From positions 35,813-99,812 of the IMG/VR virus record IMGVR_UViG_3300009370_002293: a stretch of 64,000 nt of DNA, one strand, 5' to 3'. Origin of the DNA: a virus. The notes beneath the pieces are model-generated. The model worked only from the letters and a program-made list of their open reading frames with translations, made no database searches and was not told the DNA's origin. This document shows, piece after piece, positions 32,499-41,430 of the stretch. A program made the position numbers and the translations under genes. Position 1 is the stretch's first letter. Each line of letters starts with the position of its first letter.

Positions 32499-33413
32499 AT
32501 GAGCAAAAAAAGCGTAGTTACAGGCGGCTGTGGATTCATTGGTAGTCATGTAGTGGACCTTTTAATAAAAGAAGGGCACGAGGTTGTTGTGATAGATAAT
32601 CAATCTGCTGAGTGTAATGAAGAATTTTTTAAAAATAAAAATGCCACCTATCACCTTGAAAACATAGAAGAGGCGGAAAAAATAGACCCTATTTTCGAGG
32701 GCGCCGATTACGTTTTTCACCTTGCCGCCGAATCTCGAATTCAACCAACCCTAGAAAGACCGTCCAAGGCCTGTTTAACAAATTTTGTAGGAACCTGTAA
32801 CGTCCTTCATGCTTCAAAAAAATACAATGTAAAAAGAGTAGTTTATTCCTCTACCTCCTCTGGCTACGGTCTTAAAAATGAGCCACCCCTACACGAAGGG
32901 ATGGAGCGTGATTGCCTTAACCCTTATTCTGTAAGCAAGGTTGCCGCAGAAGATTTATGTAAAATGTATTATACGTTATGGGGGCTTGAAACGGTTGTGT
33001 TACGTTATTTTAATGTTTACGGAGAGCGACAACCCCTAAAGGGACAGTACGCTCCAGTTGTAGGAATATTTCAGAGGCAAAAAAGTAATAATGAGCCGCT
33101 CACTATTGTGGGGGACGGAGAACAACGACGAGACTTTACTCATGTATCCGACGTAGCTCAAGCCAACCTTCTTGCCGCAACGACACCCCACGCTAGTCCA
33201 CATGATATTGCAGGCGAAATTTTTAACGTAGGAACAGGCTTAAATAATTCGGTCTTAGAAATAGCAGCTTTAGTAGGGGGTCGCACCACCCACATTGACA
33301 GCAGGCCCGGCGAAGCACGAACTACCCGAGCCAATATAAATAAAATCAAACAAAGATTGGGCTACAACCCCAGAGTTAACATAGAGGAATGGATAACTGA
33401 ACAAAATGGATGA
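32499..33413 (+). CDS. NAD-dependent nucleotide-sugar epimerase/dehydratase
   Basis: A 304-residue extended SDR of the UDP-glucose 4-epimerase/dTDP-glucose dehydratase class: VTGGCGFIGSH at the N-terminus, HLAAESRIQPT, STSSGYGL, NPYSVSKVAAED (Tyr-x3-Lys) and RYFNVYGERQP, followed by GDGEQRRDFTHVSDV. Start set at ATG 32499 with an AAGGA site ten bases upstream; a TTG directly before is not needed. It may supply the epimerised sugar for the neighbouring transferases. Overlaps the sulfotransferase-like gene by 8 bases. Confidence 0.88.
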   Translation: MSKKSVVTGGCGFIGSHVVDLLIKEGHEVVVIDNQSAECNEEFFKNKNATYHLENIEEAEKIDPIFEGADYVFHLAAESRIQPTLERPSKACLTNFVGTCNVLHASKKYNVKRVVYSSTSSGYGLKNEPPLHEGMERDCLNPYSVSKVAAEDLCKMYYTLWGLETVVLRYFNVYGERQPLKGQYAPVVGIFQRQKSNNEPLTIVGDGEQRRDFTHVSDVAQANLLAATTPHASPHDIAGEIFNVGTGLNNSVLEIAALVGGRTTHIDSRPGEARTTRANINKIKQRLGYNPRVNIEEWITEQNG

Positions 33414-34074
33414 ATTACCTAAAGTTTCGCATGGTTTACTCGAAAAGAAGAGGCGCGCATACGTAGTCTTAGGACCCGAAATAAGCGGTACAAAGTTGCT
33501 GGCAGAGATTCTTCTTAAATGTTGTAATTTGCAAGGCCGCGTTACCGACGGTTTCTTGCCCGATGAAAAAGAAGACCTAATAATGGTGAGGTGGTCTCTC
33601 CCTTCTGGTCTTTTTGATTTGCCAACACCTCAATGGACATCTCACAACGATAGAATGGTGGATGTAAATTCAATTATTGAAGGGTTGTCAAAGAAGGGGT
33701 ACCTACCAGTATTTCTTGGAATAAGTAGAAGTTGGATAGCTGTAACAAAGTCTAGATTAAAACAATATAAAGAGCACAAGGACTCACGATTTGGAGAGCC
33801 AGATGCGCTAGACACGCACCTTCACATGGTGAGGCGTGGTATCTCTTATTTTTATGATAATGTACCCCACTCTGGTTTCCCATGGTATATGTTTTCATAC
33901 GAAGAAATAACGAACACTCCTGAACTCATCGTACCCCAACTGGCTAAAATGTTGAATTTAGAATTTAAGGGGCTTGATAAACTAGATTGGCCCATAAAGA
34001 GTCAAAACTCTAAATGGTTTAAAGAAGAAAAAGGGGCTACAGGTGACCCTTTTAAATTTGACACATGGGGGTAA
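33406..34074 (+). CDS. Sulfotransferase-like P-loop protein
   Basis: A 222-residue protein with VVLGPEISGTKLLAEIL near the N-terminus, which resembles the PAPS-binding P-loop (GxxSSGT) of sulfotransferases; GISRSWIAVTKSRL may be the 3'-phosphate (R...S) element and FSYEEITNTPELIV fits the family C-terminus. Adding sulfate to a surface sugar would suit the gene cluster. The match is partial, so an unrelated P-loop transferase is possible. Confidence 0.5.
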   Translation: MDELPKVSHGLLEKKRRAYVVLGPEISGTKLLAEILLKCCNLQGRVTDGFLPDEKEDLIMVRWSLPSGLFDLPTPQWTSHNDRMVDVNSIIEGLSKKGYLPVFLGISRSWIAVTKSRLKQYKEHKDSRFGEPDALDTHLHMVRRGISYFYDNVPHSGFPWYMFSYEEITNTPELIVPQLAKMLNLEFKGLDKLDWPIKSQNSKWFKEEKGATGDPFKFDTWG

Positions 34075-34077
34075 AAA

Positions 34078-34827
34078 ATGGTCTTAATGCTTACAATGGC
34101 TGGACAATACAGCCGATTCAAAGAATTTAGTTACGCAATCCCAAAGTATCTTTTACCGCTTTCTAGCCGAACTGTTTTATACCAAATATTATCCTCCTTT
34201 TCCAAGGATGAGGTTTTTGATGAGGTAATCTTAGTGGCGAATAAAAAAGATTTAAGATTTCAATCGCAAATCTCCAGAACCTTAGAGGAATTTAATTTTA
34301 GTAAAAAACATTTAATTTTTATTGATGATACAGAAGGACAATCTATCACCGCCCTAGAAGGATTGAAGTTTCTAAACGAGAAAACATCACCCCAAAAACC
34401 ATTAGCGATCCATAATATAGACACGATCCTATTAAACAGGAACTTTAAAGATATATCGACTCTTCTCACCTATTGCGACTGCGTAATCGACGCTTTTGTA
34501 GCAAATAATGAATCGTATAGCTACATACTTCTCGATGATGAAAATGTTTCAGCTATAATTGAAAAGCAGCTTATTTCAGACGTAGCCTCTTCTGGCTGTT
34601 ATTTTTTCAAGACCTTAAGCATGGCGTCAAATTACCTAAAGAAATCCGAAAATCATTATATAAGTGACTCTATAATGAAAATGATTAAAGATAATTTAAA
34701 GGTAAAAATAACACAGATAAGCAGTGGCAATGAAACTTTTGTTTTAGGAACACCACAAGAGTATATAAACTCTATGGGGTTTTTTGACTTAACCATTCAT
34801 GACTCAAACAAAAAAAACACTACTTAA
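34078..34827 (+). CDS. Sugar-1-phosphate nucleotidyltransferase-like
   Basis: A 249-residue GT-A-type nucleotidyltransferase. MLTMAGQYSRFKEF...YAIPKYLLPL is the nucleotide-binding N-terminus (GxGxR...PK), and AIHNIDTIL supplies the metal-site Asp. These enzymes make NDP-sugars from sugar 1-phosphates. Here it is encoded next to an APH-like kinase (overlap 29 bases) and a sugar-phosphate cyclase, which suggests activation of a cyclitol or unusual sugar. Confidence 0.7.
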   Translation: MVLMLTMAGQYSRFKEFSYAIPKYLLPLSSRTVLYQILSSFSKDEVFDEVILVANKKDLRFQSQISRTLEEFNFSKKHLIFIDDTEGQSITALEGLKFLNEKTSPQKPLAIHNIDTILLNRNFKDISTLLTYCDCVIDAFVANNESYSYILLDDENVSAIIEKQLISDVASSGCYFFKTLSMASNYLKKSENHYISDSIMKMIKDNLKVKITQISSGNETFVLGTPQEYINSMGFFDLTIHDSNKKNTT

Positions 34828-35764
34828 AGGAGGGTCTCTTGCTGGCACCTTTTTGATAAAAACGGATAAAGAATTATTTGTCCGAAAAGAAATTTCATTA
34901 ATTAGCGAAAGAGAATACGGGTATCAAAGGTGGTACTCTCAGCTTAAAAGACTACAGCGCTATGAACTTTTATTTCCATCTATTTTTGCAAAAGTGATAC
35001 GTTACGGAGTGACGGAGGATAAAGCATTCTTTGATTTAAAATATTACAGTGGCTATCACAATTGTTGGTCGTATTTAATGGACTGCACCGATAATGAAGA
35101 AATTAAATATATATTTCAATCAATTATCGAAGCATTAAATATTATACACTCTAAACGACTCCCCTCTTGCAAGGAAGCTCTAGAGCTTTACTACGAAGAG
35201 GAGGTTAAAAAGAAAATAAACGATTGCTTGACGGACAAAGATTTTTTAGATTACTATAATCGGTCTGAAATATTATTCCATGGAAAACTTATACCATCTC
35301 TTAGTTCTATGTTAAACGATTATAAAGAATTCGGCACAGAGAATTACACAACACCAATGGAGTGTTATACTCATGGAAATATCACCCTAGAAAACATCCT
35401 TTATTCACCCGAAAAAAGAAAAGTTATTTTTATTGACCCTTACGAAGAAAATATAATAGACAATATATATAACGAATACTCTCAATTGTTGCAATCCTGT
35501 AATAGTCATTATGAAATTTATAATGAATGGGGTAACGGGACGGATTATATACCATATACCCCTCATGGTATCAAATATTTTAATGAATTATTTTTTAATT
35601 TTATGAAAGATAATTTATCTGATGAAGAAATAAAAATTGTTAAATTTTTTGAAGTTTCCCAATTTATAAGAATGCTTCCTTTTAAGTTAAAAGGAGACCG
35701 TAAAAAAATGTTTATGTTTTATGGACTTGCTTCCCACTTAACATCAAAACTTTTGTCACGATGA
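34799..35764 (+). CDS. Aminoglycoside phosphotransferase/choline kinase-like protein
   Basis: A 321-residue protein with the small-molecule kinase core: YTHGNITLENILY (Brenner-type HGxxxxxN catalytic loop, Asp replaced by Asn), then KVIFIDPYEENIID (the metal-binding DFG-like segment). The N-terminal lobe has KGGSLAGTFLIKTDKELFVRKE. Replacement of the usual catalytic HGD Asp by Asn is worth noting; activity may be altered. It lies between the nucleotidyltransferase and the cyclase, consistent with phosphorylating a cyclitol or sugar. Confidence 0.6.
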   Translation: MTQTKKTLLKGGSLAGTFLIKTDKELFVRKEISLISEREYGYQRWYSQLKRLQRYELLFPSIFAKVIRYGVTEDKAFFDLKYYSGYHNCWSYLMDCTDNEEIKYIFQSIIEALNIIHSKRLPSCKEALELYYEEEVKKKINDCLTDKDFLDYYNRSEILFHGKLIPSLSSMLNDYKEFGTENYTTPMECYTHGNITLENILYSPEKRKVIFIDPYEENIIDNIYNEYSQLLQSCNSHYEIYNEWGNGTDYIPYTPHGIKYFNELFFNFMKDNLSDEEIKIVKFFEVSQFIRMLPFKLKGDRKKMFMFYGLASHLTSKLLSR

Positions 35765-36888
35765 AAAACGAATGGTTAGTCGAAACAACCCTTCCCGTTT
35801 CTTTTAAAATCGAAACGGTAAAAAATCTTTTAAACCCAGAAACAGGCACCTTACTGGAGTTAGGCGACTCATCACGCCGGTTAATTTTTGTTGACTCAAG
35901 TGTTTTTTCTTTTTTTGGAAAAAAAATACATTCTTATTTTTCAAAAAATAATATTGAAGCCAAAATAGTTCCCGTAGACATTTCTGAAGAAAAAAAAGAT
36001 ATAGATACTTTAATGTTTATTTTAAATACTATTGAAAATTTTGGTTTATTAAGAAGAAATGAGCCAATCATTTGTATTGGTGGTGGTGTACTATTAGACA
36101 TAGTAGGGTTTGCATCTAACCTGTTTCGTCGAAGTGTTCCTTATATAAAGGTTCCCACCACCCTTTTAGCGATTGTTGACGCAAGCATTGGTGTCAAAAC
36201 TTCAATTAACCATTTTGGAAGAAGAAATCGTTTAGGAAGCTATTATCCACCTCAAGCCGTTTATTTGGATAAAACATTTTTAAAAACGGTTCCCCCCGAA
36301 GAAATACATCAGGCAATGGGGGAAATAATAAAAATTGCGATAATTAAAAATATTAATTTATTTTCTTTACTCGAAAAACACGCCCCCAAAATCATAGAGG
36401 AAAAATTTTTAGTTGACGGAGTAGCCGATGAAATAATATCCCACTCTATACACGACATGATAGAAGAACTTCAGCCCGATTTATTAGAAAAAAATTTAAA
36501 ACGTGTTGTAGACTTTGGTCATTCATTTAGCCCCTTATTAGAAATGAATTCTTTAAAAGACTCAAAGGTATCCTCCTTGTCACATGGCCAAGCCGTAACT
36601 TTAGATATTATATTTTCGAGCTGCCTTTCTTACTATAGGGGGCTTTTAACTCAAGAATCACTAAAGAGAATTATAAACCTATGCCGTAAATGTAATCTCG
36701 CAGTTACCCACGAATATTTTACAAATGTATTAATGTTATGGGAGTCACTCCTTGACACAACAAAACATAGAAACGGAAACCAAAACCTGCCTATACCCGA
36801 TAAACTTGGAAGTTGTATTTTTATAAATGATGTTTCTTTGACGGAAATAAAAAGAATAGTTGAAATTTTTAAAATTTACAGTAAATGA
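35761..36888 (+). CDS. Sugar-phosphate cyclase (DHQS/EEVS superfamily)
   Basis: A 375-residue NAD-dependent sugar-phosphate cyclase. GGGVLLDIVGFAS (107-119), VPTTLLAIVDASIGVKTSIN (131-150), RRNRLGSYYPP (154-164) and MGEIIKIAI with Glu188/Lys191 give the zinc and substrate site. In AroB-type dehydroquinate synthases a later segment reads RxxLNxGHTFGH; here it is VVDFGHSFSP (249-258), with Asn changed to Asp and the second His to Pro. From memory that pattern fits sedoheptulose 7-phosphate cyclases (2-epi-5-epi-valiolone or DDG synthases) better than AroB. It overlaps the SDR by 4 bases. Confidence 0.82.
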   Translation: MKNEWLVETTLPVSFKIETVKNLLNPETGTLLELGDSSRRLIFVDSSVFSFFGKKIHSYFSKNNIEAKIVPVDISEEKKDIDTLMFILNTIENFGLLRRNEPIICIGGGVLLDIVGFASNLFRRSVPYIKVPTTLLAIVDASIGVKTSINHFGRRNRLGSYYPPQAVYLDKTFLKTVPPEEIHQAMGEIIKIAIIKNINLFSLLEKHAPKIIEEKFLVDGVADEIISHSIHDMIEELQPDLLEKNLKRVVDFGHSFSPLLEMNSLKDSKVSSLSHGQAVTLDIIFSSCLSYYRGLLTQESLKRIINLCRKCNLAVTHEYFTNVLMLWESLLDTTKHRNGNQNLPIPDKLGSCIFINDVSLTEIKRIVEIFKIYSK

Positions 36889-37544
36889 AAACCCTAGTAA
36901 TAACTGGAGTTAATAGTGGGGTAGGTAAAAAAGCAGCCGAATTTTTTTGCCAAAAATATAACGTCATTGGAATTTCTCGCTCTTATAACAGCCAAAAACA
37001 TTTAAAAAATTTCCGATTCATACAGTGTGACATTTCTAAACCAGAGGAAGTTAAAAAGTCTTTTGAGACCATCGCCAATATTGATAATTTAATTAATTGC
37101 GCAGCAATTTTTGAATCCAAACCTTTCTCGGAACAGGATATGGATGTTATCGAAAAAATTATTGATACCAACCTTAAGGGTACAATATTGGTAAGTAAGG
37201 CAGCCTTAGAAAAAATGAAAAAAGGAAGAATAATTAATATTTCTTCAGTCTCAGGAAAACACGGCATAGAGAATCAAGCAGTCTACTCTGCAAGTAAACA
37301 CGGCTTAACTGGCTTTATGGATTCCTTAAACCAAGAAACTCTAAAAGGGGGGGTTCAGGTAACTAATTTGTGCCCCGGCGGCATACAGACCCCTTTATGG
37401 AGCATTAACAACCCCTACAGAGGGGCGCTAGACCGACTTTTAACTCCTGATGATATCGTAAGGGTTTTAAACTTCATAATTGAATCCCCCCAGCGTATAG
37501 TATTTAAAGAATTAACCTTATTCCCCGACAACGAGATTCATTGA
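36885..37544 (+). CDS. Short-chain dehydrogenase/reductase
   Basis: A 219-residue classical SDR: VITGVNSGVGK (NAD(P) loop, 4-14), LINCAAIFE (NAG-like), NISSVSGKHG with catalytic Ser, and YSASKHGLTGF (Tyr-x3-Lys). A PGGIQTPLW segment follows. It is coupled by 4 bases to the sugar-phosphate cyclase, so oxidation or reduction of the cyclised product is a fair inference. Confidence 0.88.
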   Translation: MKTLVITGVNSGVGKKAAEFFCQKYNVIGISRSYNSQKHLKNFRFIQCDISKPEEVKKSFETIANIDNLINCAAIFESKPFSEQDMDVIEKIIDTNLKGTILVSKAALEKMKKGRIINISSVSGKHGIENQAVYSASKHGLTGFMDSLNQETLKGGVQVTNLCPGGIQTPLWSINNPYRGALDRLLTPDDIVRVLNFIIESPQRIVFKELTLFPDNEIH

Positions 37545-37548
37545 AGTC

Positions 37549-38358
37549 ATGAAAATTAAATTATATATTGTTACCTATAAAGGTCACCGGCGCCTTAACC
37601 CGACCCTTAACTCCCTACTTAATAGTGACTTAAAAAAATACGACCATGAAATTAATATCATAAACAATCACTCGGATATTAGATTAGATCCAAAATTTTT
37701 AAATAAAGTTAATATTTTAAACAATATATTACGCCCAGATTGGTCTTCAGGTCATTTATCGCGCAATTGGAACCAAGCGCTTATAAATGGTTTTGGGTCG
37801 TTGATCAATCCATTGTGTGATGTAGTAGTCTGTAGTCAAGATGATTCATTATTCAGGTCTGACTGGGCTTCTAAGTTAGAAGAAATCCATCGCAAATATT
37901 CCTTCGTACAAAATGGGCATGGCGACCAATTTCATTCCTATCTCCCTGAAGCCGTAAGGCATGTTGGGTTATGGGACGAGCGGTTTTGTGGTATATCCAG
38001 ACAAGCTGCTGATTATTTATGGCGTTGTGTAATGTATAACAAAAATTCAAGCACCATTCAAGATCACCTTCATTCTCGGGTTCTTAACCCCCTTTTTCCT
38101 GATGACCTAGAAAAATCACGCGGGTGGTTGGTTGACCCAGATGTAAGAAAACTAGATGATGTATGGGACAACAGTAGTAATGATAATGAAAATTTGTCCG
38201 TAAAATTAATTGAGGCAAAATACCCTGAAGACCCTTGGCCTTGGACAAAGGAAAAAATTAAAAATGCCCCAAACAAAACTGTAATTCAAAACCATATTAC
38301 TTACCCCTATTTCGAAAAAGATATCTACGATCTAAAAGGTAAAGGGTACTTAGTTTAG
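37549..38358 (+). CDS. GT2-like glycosyltransferase
   Basis: A 269-residue GT-A protein: KLYIVTYKGHRRLNPTLNSLLNSDL, INIINNHSD, LSRNWNQALINGF and VVVCSQDDSLFRSDW (QDD metal site). C-terminal VRHVGLWDERFCGISRQAADYLWR fits the GT2 acceptor region. It sits between the SDR and UDP-galactopyranose mutase genes with only a few bases on each side. Confidence 0.75.
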   Translation: MKIKLYIVTYKGHRRLNPTLNSLLNSDLKKYDHEINIINNHSDIRLDPKFLNKVNILNNILRPDWSSGHLSRNWNQALINGFGSLINPLCDVVVCSQDDSLFRSDWASKLEEIHRKYSFVQNGHGDQFHSYLPEAVRHVGLWDERFCGISRQAADYLWRCVMYNKNSSTIQDHLHSRVLNPLFPDDLEKSRGWLVDPDVRKLDDVWDNSSNDNENLSVKLIEAKYPEDPWPWTKEKIKNAPNKTVIQNHITYPYFEKDIYDLKGKGYLV

Positions 38359-38360
38359 AA

Positions 38361-39338
38361 ATGAAGGCAATTATAGTTGGTGCAGGTCTTTCTGGGGTAG
38401 TGTCTGCTATAATTTTAAAAGAAAAGGGGTATAATGTAGAAATATTTGAACAGAGAAACCATATTGCCGGCAATTGTTACGATAAAAAAATAGAAGGTAT
38501 TATGGTCCATAAATATGGCCCTCACGGATTTCACACCAACAACAAAATGGTATGGGATTTCGTAAATAAATATACAGATTTCAACAACACCTGTTTAAAG
38601 GTAAAGGCAAACACCAAGGACGGCATAATCCCAATTCCTTATGGCCCCGCCGCAAAAGAAATAATTGGAGAAAAAACCTCTGAAGAAATTATAAATTTGA
38701 TTTTCAAAGATTATAGTGAAAAAATGTGGGGCGTTCCATGGGAAAAACTTCCTCCATCCATCACTAAACGAGTACCTAAAATAAGAAATAATTTAAGCAC
38801 ATGTTTTCATGTTGACAAGTACCAAGGAATTCCTGTGAGTGGCTACACGGTCATGTTTAAAAACATGTTAGATGGAATAAAGGTACATTTAAATTGTAAA
38901 AAAGATGAGTGGCGAAAACAAAAGTATGACTTGTTAATATATACAGGTAAAATAGACGAATACTTTGATTATTGCCATGGGTGGCTGGAATACAGGTCTT
39001 TATTCATTCAGTTTGAAACTGGGGTACGAAGACCCGATATATTTCAGTTAAATGAATGTAATAAAAAGGCATGGACAAGAAGCGTTGACCACTCTCACTG
39101 GCACACCCAAAATGTAACAAATACAATTATTTCTAAAGAATACCCTCAAGAACACACCCCCCATAATATTCCCTTTTACCCTAAACAATTCGGAAAAAAC
39201 ACCGAACTCTACAAGGAGTATAAAAAACTTGCTGACCGCCAAAAAAATGTTATATTTACAGGTAGGTTAGCCACTTATAAATACCTAGACATGGACATTG
39301 CCATCGCACAAGCACTCCAAAAACTTAGCCAAGTATGA
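38361..39338 (+). CDS. glf: UDP-galactopyranose mutase
   Basis: Converts UDP-galactopyranose to UDP-galactofuranose with FAD. The 325-residue product has AIIVGAGLSGVV (FAD loop, 3-14), EQRNHIAGNCYD, KYGPHGFHTNN (the HxFHT-like block), WGVPWEKLPPS and a C-terminal RLATYKYLDMDIAIAQAL that matches the family end. It is slightly shorter than the usual 365-390 residues; residues in the middle (about 180-200) are reduced. It implies that the phage-directed glycan contains galactofuranose. Confidence 0.88.
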   Translation: MKAIIVGAGLSGVVSAIILKEKGYNVEIFEQRNHIAGNCYDKKIEGIMVHKYGPHGFHTNNKMVWDFVNKYTDFNNTCLKVKANTKDGIIPIPYGPAAKEIIGEKTSEEIINLIFKDYSEKMWGVPWEKLPPSITKRVPKIRNNLSTCFHVDKYQGIPVSGYTVMFKNMLDGIKVHLNCKKDEWRKQKYDLLIYTGKIDEYFDYCHGWLEYRSLFIQFETGVRRPDIFQLNECNKKAWTRSVDHSHWHTQNVTNTIISKEYPQEHTPHNIPFYPKQFGKNTELYKEYKKLADRQKNVIFTGRLATYKYLDMDIAIAQALQKLSQV

Positions 39339-39886
39339 GACTAGATCACATAGCTTATAGAAGCTACGACAGGAAAAAAACTGCAAAATTTTTCCAAGAT
39401 TGCTTGGGTTATTCTATCGCCACAGAGTTTGACCTAGAGTTTGAAGACGGCAGTACCACTAAATGTGTGGCCATGATCCCCCCTGAAACTCGTCCCCCAA
39501 GTACTGACATGTGGAAATATTACTCTTTGCAGCCAGTACCATATGGAAGCATCAAGGCCGAATACCATGCCCCCCCTGAAATTTTTATAAGTGATGGCGT
39601 AGAGGGGTCTATTGTAGCAGAATGGGTAAAAGAACGGGGCGGTATCGGGGGTATCCATCACATTGCTTATCAAGTAGAAGATGTTGAGGCCACTATGCAT
39701 TCTTGGAGAAAGCAAGGGTACGCGGAATTTCTTTCCGATGTGCCCTTAGAGTGCCCGGGATTAAAGCAGGTTTTCACCAAGCCATCTGAATTAACTGGAG
39801 TTATATATGAATTGATAAGTCGAACAGGGAAGGGGTTTTGCGAAGACAATGTAAAAGGATTAATGGAGAGTACGAAAGGGGCATAA
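39335..39886 (+). CDS. VOC/glyoxalase-family protein (HPPD-like)
   Basis: A 183-residue protein with two VOC repeats: MRLDHIAYRSYDRKKTAKFF at the N-terminus, then GGIHHIAYQVEDVEATMHSW in the second half, and YELIS as the last metal ligand. This resembles methylmalonyl-CoA epimerase and 4-hydroxyphenylpyruvate dioxygenase domains. It is directly before the aldehyde dehydrogenase gene (one base gap), which suggests a shared small-molecule pathway. The substrate is unknown. Confidence 0.75.
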   Translation: MRLDHIAYRSYDRKKTAKFFQDCLGYSIATEFDLEFEDGSTTKCVAMIPPETRPPSTDMWKYYSLQPVPYGSIKAEYHAPPEIFISDGVEGSIVAEWVKERGGIGGIHHIAYQVEDVEATMHSWRKQGYAEFLSDVPLECPGLKQVFTKPSELTGVIYELISRTGKGFCEDNVKGLMESTKGA

Positions 39887-39887
39887 A

Positions 39888-41423
39888 ATGAGAGACTTTG
39901 AAGGGCGTAATTATATCAACGGAGAATGGCGCGCCACCTCTGAAATGTACACCAAGATTAACCCTTCAACCGGTAAGGCTCAGGGGGCGTTTCCCGTAAG
40001 CGGTGCACCTGAAGTAACTAAGGCTGTTTTGTCGGCAAAAAAAGCTTTTAAAAAATGGAAGAAATTAAGTCGTTTCGTAAGATCAGATTTTTTAAACAAG
40101 GTTGCACAATTAATTGAGGAACGCAAAGATAAACTGGCGAAAGTAATTTCACTCGAGACAGGAAAAACATATAATGAATCTATAGCCGAAGTAAACGAAG
40201 CGCTACATATGGCTCAATTTGCCTTCGGATCAGGTCGATTTGCACACGGAGAGGCTGTTTCATCTGAGATTCAAGATAAAGATTCTTACATGTTACGGAA
40301 ACCAAAGGGTGTAATAGCTATTATAACACCTTTTAATTTTCCTTTGGCAATTGGAATGTTTTGGAACGCGGCCCCAGCCCTCGTAGAAGGAAATACAATA
40401 GTAATTAAACCCAGTGAAGATGCCCCGATGTCAACCCAAATGGCTGTCCAAATTTATGCGGACGCTGGTATCCCACGTGGAGTCATTAATTTGGTTCACG
40501 GCGATGGTGGGACTGGTAACCTTTTGGTTCATGCTGATATCGATCATATTTGTTTCACTGGTTCTGCCGATGTCGGACAACATATTCGTAAAGTGGCTGC
40601 TGAATCTTGGCACAAAACCACCTCCTGCGAATTAGGTAGTAAATCAGCCTGTATTATTTTTGATGACGTTGAAGTGCCGCTTGCACTTGAGGCAGCAATA
40701 GCTAGCGCCTTTAAATTATCTGGTCAACGCTGTGTTTCTTCGGGCAGAATTATAGTTCAAAGAACTATTTTTAATGATTTCTCCAGACGTTTTGCTGAAA
40801 AAGCAGCCCAATTAAAAACAGGTAACCCATTTAAATCCATGCTTGGCACCTCAGGATGTCCCGATGGAATGGTCTGGGAAGACCTTATTCCTGACGAAAG
40901 CGTTTATTATGGCCCAATCATAAATCAACAGGGTTTTGACAAAATCAGAAGATACAACAAAATGGTTTTAGATGACCCCGAAGCAGAGGTTCTTTTATCC
41001 CCTCAGTACACAGGAGACGGAAAAAGCTATTATAGTACGCCTATGGTTTATAAAACAGAATGGCGCGGAGACGAAGCCCAATACCTTAGGAACGAAGTGT
41101 TTGGGCCGCATGTTGCTATTATTCCATTTGACACCATAGAAGATGCAATTCACATTTATAATGATACCGAGTATGGTCTCGCTGTTGGGGTATTAACAAA
41201 TGATTTTAGAAAAGCTAGAATTATGAGGGATGAGTGCGATGCGGGCATGATCTACTGGAACGGTGGGTCTATCGCAGCTGAATCTCATCTAGCTTTTGGT
41301 GGAGTTAAAAAGTCTGGTAACGGATTTCCAAGCGCAGCCAGAACTGTCAGGGCTGTTACTCACGAAATAAGTTGGACAGTTAATCACGCCAACAAGTTAA
41401 CCTTTCCACAGGGAATGAAATAA
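39888..41423 (+). CDS. Aldehyde dehydrogenase
   Basis: A 511-residue NAD(P)-dependent aldehyde dehydrogenase. TPFNFPLAIGMFWN, VIKPSEDAP, FTGSADVG, the general-base Glu248 in CELGSKS and nucleophile Cys282 in GQRCVSSG are all present, so it should be active. The sequence is nearest in type to ALDH7/succinylglutamate-semialdehyde dehydrogenase-like enzymes. A saccharopine-dehydrogenase-like gene lies 2 kb downstream; alpha-aminoadipate semialdehyde would be a possible substrate. A 30-residue insert (LGTSGCPDGMVWEDLIPDE) follows the catalytic region. Confidence 0.9.
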   Translation: MRDFEGRNYINGEWRATSEMYTKINPSTGKAQGAFPVSGAPEVTKAVLSAKKAFKKWKKLSRFVRSDFLNKVAQLIEERKDKLAKVISLETGKTYNESIAEVNEALHMAQFAFGSGRFAHGEAVSSEIQDKDSYMLRKPKGVIAIITPFNFPLAIGMFWNAAPALVEGNTIVIKPSEDAPMSTQMAVQIYADAGIPRGVINLVHGDGGTGNLLVHADIDHICFTGSADVGQHIRKVAAESWHKTTSCELGSKSACIIFDDVEVPLALEAAIASAFKLSGQRCVSSGRIIVQRTIFNDFSRRFAEKAAQLKTGNPFKSMLGTSGCPDGMVWEDLIPDESVYYGPIINQQGFDKIRRYNKMVLDDPEAEVLLSPQYTGDGKSYYSTPMVYKTEWRGDEAQYLRNEVFGPHVAIIPFDTIEDAIHIYNDTEYGLAVGVLTNDFRKARIMRDECDAGMIYWNGGSIAAESHLAFGGVKKSGNGFPSAARTVRAVTHEISWTVNHANKLTFPQGMK

Positions 41424-41430
41424 TTTTATT

